From: Eutreptiella sp. 'Long Island Sound 2002'
Taxonomy: Eukaryota > Euglenozoa > Euglenophyceae > Eutreptiales > Eutreptiaceae
DNA length: 64,000 nt
Assembly (NCBI GenBank): GCA_964036045.1
Contig: OZ038379.1
Span: 115,533,604 to 115,597,603 of the forward strand
Direction: 5' to 3'
In this document: positions 62,640-64,000 of the stretch, one piece after another
Numbering within the stretch: the stretch's first letter is position 1
Layout: each line of letters opens with the position of its first letter
Position numbers and translations under genes: made by a program
The notes under the pieces: generated by a model
The model's database searches: none
What the model saw: the letters and a program-made list of their open reading frames with translations, nothing else
Told to the model about the DNA's origin: nothing

Positions 62640-64000
62640 CGTCACCAACCAGCATCATTCCCACAAACCTACCAAAATCGAAAGGCCTTCACTCACCAAC
62701 TCAACAACATCGAACCCCCCACCACTTTAACCTCCAAGCAGGCGGAGACACTTCAACACACCCTGGACAAATGGACTGAAAAGAAAACAAAGTCAATCCC
62801 AAAAACGTCTCCATCACTCTCTCATTAAAGGACGGAAAATGAAAAAATATCCCAATAACATCTTAACCCCCCGCTCCATCACACCCATAGCCCTATACGA
62901 TACCAACAACAATCTCACCTCCGACCCCTACTCCCTCTGCGAATCCATGGGCCAGTGCCTCACCGCTTTAGGAGGACCCCCAGAATTCCAGATAGAACCC
63001 CAACTTATCAACTCCCTCATGGAGCTCTCCCCTTCCATCCCTCAGGACGCTCCTCACCCCGAATTCACTGAAACCTTCTTCAACACCTTGCTCTCAAACT
63101 CAAACCCAGTCAAAGCCCCGGGCTTCGACGACACCAACCTATACCTCTTCCACCTTGCTCCCAAACACACAAAGTCTCTCCTCTTTCACATATGGTCCCA
63201 CTTCACCACCAACTCCATTCCCAAACAATGGCTCACCGCTCGAATCTTCCTCCTCTACAAAAAACACGACCCCCACAACCCTATTAATTATCGACCCATA
63301 GCTCTTCTACAAACAATTTATAAAATACTCGCGTCATATGCCGCTACCGCCCTGACCTTCTACGCCACCAAATATAACCTACTCCACCACTCCCAATACG
63401 GTGGCATTCCCAATTACCGCACCACAGACCACATATTCACCATGATCTCCAGCATCTCCCTCCAGCCCGACATCTACCACCTCTACCTCGACCTCAACAA
63501 GGCCTTCAACTCCGTCCCCCACCAAGCCCTATGGCAAATCCTACACAACTACAACTTCCCCAAACACATTATTTCTCTCATCCAAACCTATACTGTCATC
63601 CCGCTGACTATCCCACCGTCAATGGCTTCTCTCTCTTTGCCGCCATGACTATCAGGGGACTCCGCCAGGGATGCGTAATGTCTCCAATTCTTTTCAATCT
63701 CTTCATGGACCCCATAAACCGCAAACTCTCCCCCTTGCTCCCTTCTCACACCTTCTCCGCTCTGTTCTCCTTCATTGAGGACATTGCCCTACAAACTGCC
63801 TGCCCCAAAATTCTGCACACTGCACTCTCCTTCCTCTTCAACGTAGGCCCAAAATACGGCCTCTCCTTCAACGCCACCAAATCCAAACTCCACGCCCTCA
63901 ACAATGCTCCTCACCTCACCATCCGCATTTGCTCTACCACCCACTTCAGCACCTTCGATCAACATGGCAAACCACGCCAATATTAGAAATACTTAGGGGT
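62640..64000 (+). pseudogene. LINE-B reverse transcriptase, distinct family, runs off the window
   Basis: RT motifs in order: APGFDDTNLYLF, LLYKKHDPHNPINYRPIALL, QYGGIPNYRTTDH, LYLDLNKAFNSVPH (motif A), GLRQGCVMSPILFNLF (motif B), FSFIEDIAL (motif C, Glu in place of the first catalytic Asp) and GLSFNATKSK (motif D). The first part is in frame 62839-63648, the second in 63531-63986, so a frameshift lies near 63630. An upstream linker (62640-62828) is in a third frame. The final bases (AAATACTTAGGGGT) give a KYLGV-type block, cut by the edge. It is AT-richer and unlike LINE-A. The left junction with minisatellite suggests 5' truncation on insertion. Confidence 0.85.

Overview
The window is repeat-rich eukaryotic nuclear DNA, almost certainly from a protist or microalga. 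The reasons are a Ty3/gypsy LTR retrotransposon with a C-terminal chromodomain remnant, several non-LTR retrotransposons, DNA transposons with terminal inverted repeats, GT-AG introns and kilobases of satellite. There is no operon-like gene packing and no convincing tRNA or rRNA gene. I cannot name the species. The coding style, very GC-rich with strong strand skews in the satellites, would suit a GC-rich alga such as a prasinophyte, haptophyte or dinoflagellate relative, but that is inference.

Layout from left to right. 1-2628 is a 65-bp satellite. 2629-7510 is low-complexity and unassigned DNA ending in an array of GTATG-rich repeats. 7726-9136 is a minisatellite built around a GGAGTGGCGGGG core. 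Into it a 10.7-kb Ty3/gypsy element is inserted (9137-19819: two LTRs, a Met-tRNA-like primer site, gag, pol, polypurine tract, 5-bp target duplication). The minisatellite resumes to about 20850 and is followed by a decayed Thr/Asn-rich coding tract. 23584-34780 is a plus-strand non-LTR retrotransposon (LINE-A: ORF1, AP-endonuclease, RT, CCHH finger, RNase H, CxC finger and a further ORF3). Its RT is split by a 1.7-kb insertion flanked by an 11-bp target duplication.

35320-37115 is a second GTATG array. 37495-41145 is a 419-bp dimeric satellite, interrupted by a 1.2-kb hAT-like element (39508-40715). 43253-51757 is a minus-strand relative of LINE-A carrying RT, zinc finger, RNase H, ORF3 and ORF4 in one reading frame broken by single stop codons. 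51758-54540 is more dimeric satellite with the same 3' tail as the 1.7-kb insertion. 54947-57788 is a DNA element with inverted termini of about 420 bp, whose only evident gene is an apparently intact six-exon minus-strand gene of unknown function. 57974-60055 is an isolated ORF4 relative, 60056-62630 is low-complexity DNA and minisatellite, and 62640-64000 is the RT of a different non-LTR element (LINE-B), cut off by the window edge.

Apart from the unknown six-exon gene, every recognisable gene belongs to a mobile element. The most interesting points are the TIR element with its non-transposase-like intron-bearing gene, the extra ORF3/ORF4 module downstream of RNase H in the LINE family, the repeated arrangement of element domains collinear in one frame with stop codons at domain boundaries, and the association of a satellite monomer with a retrotransposed unit.
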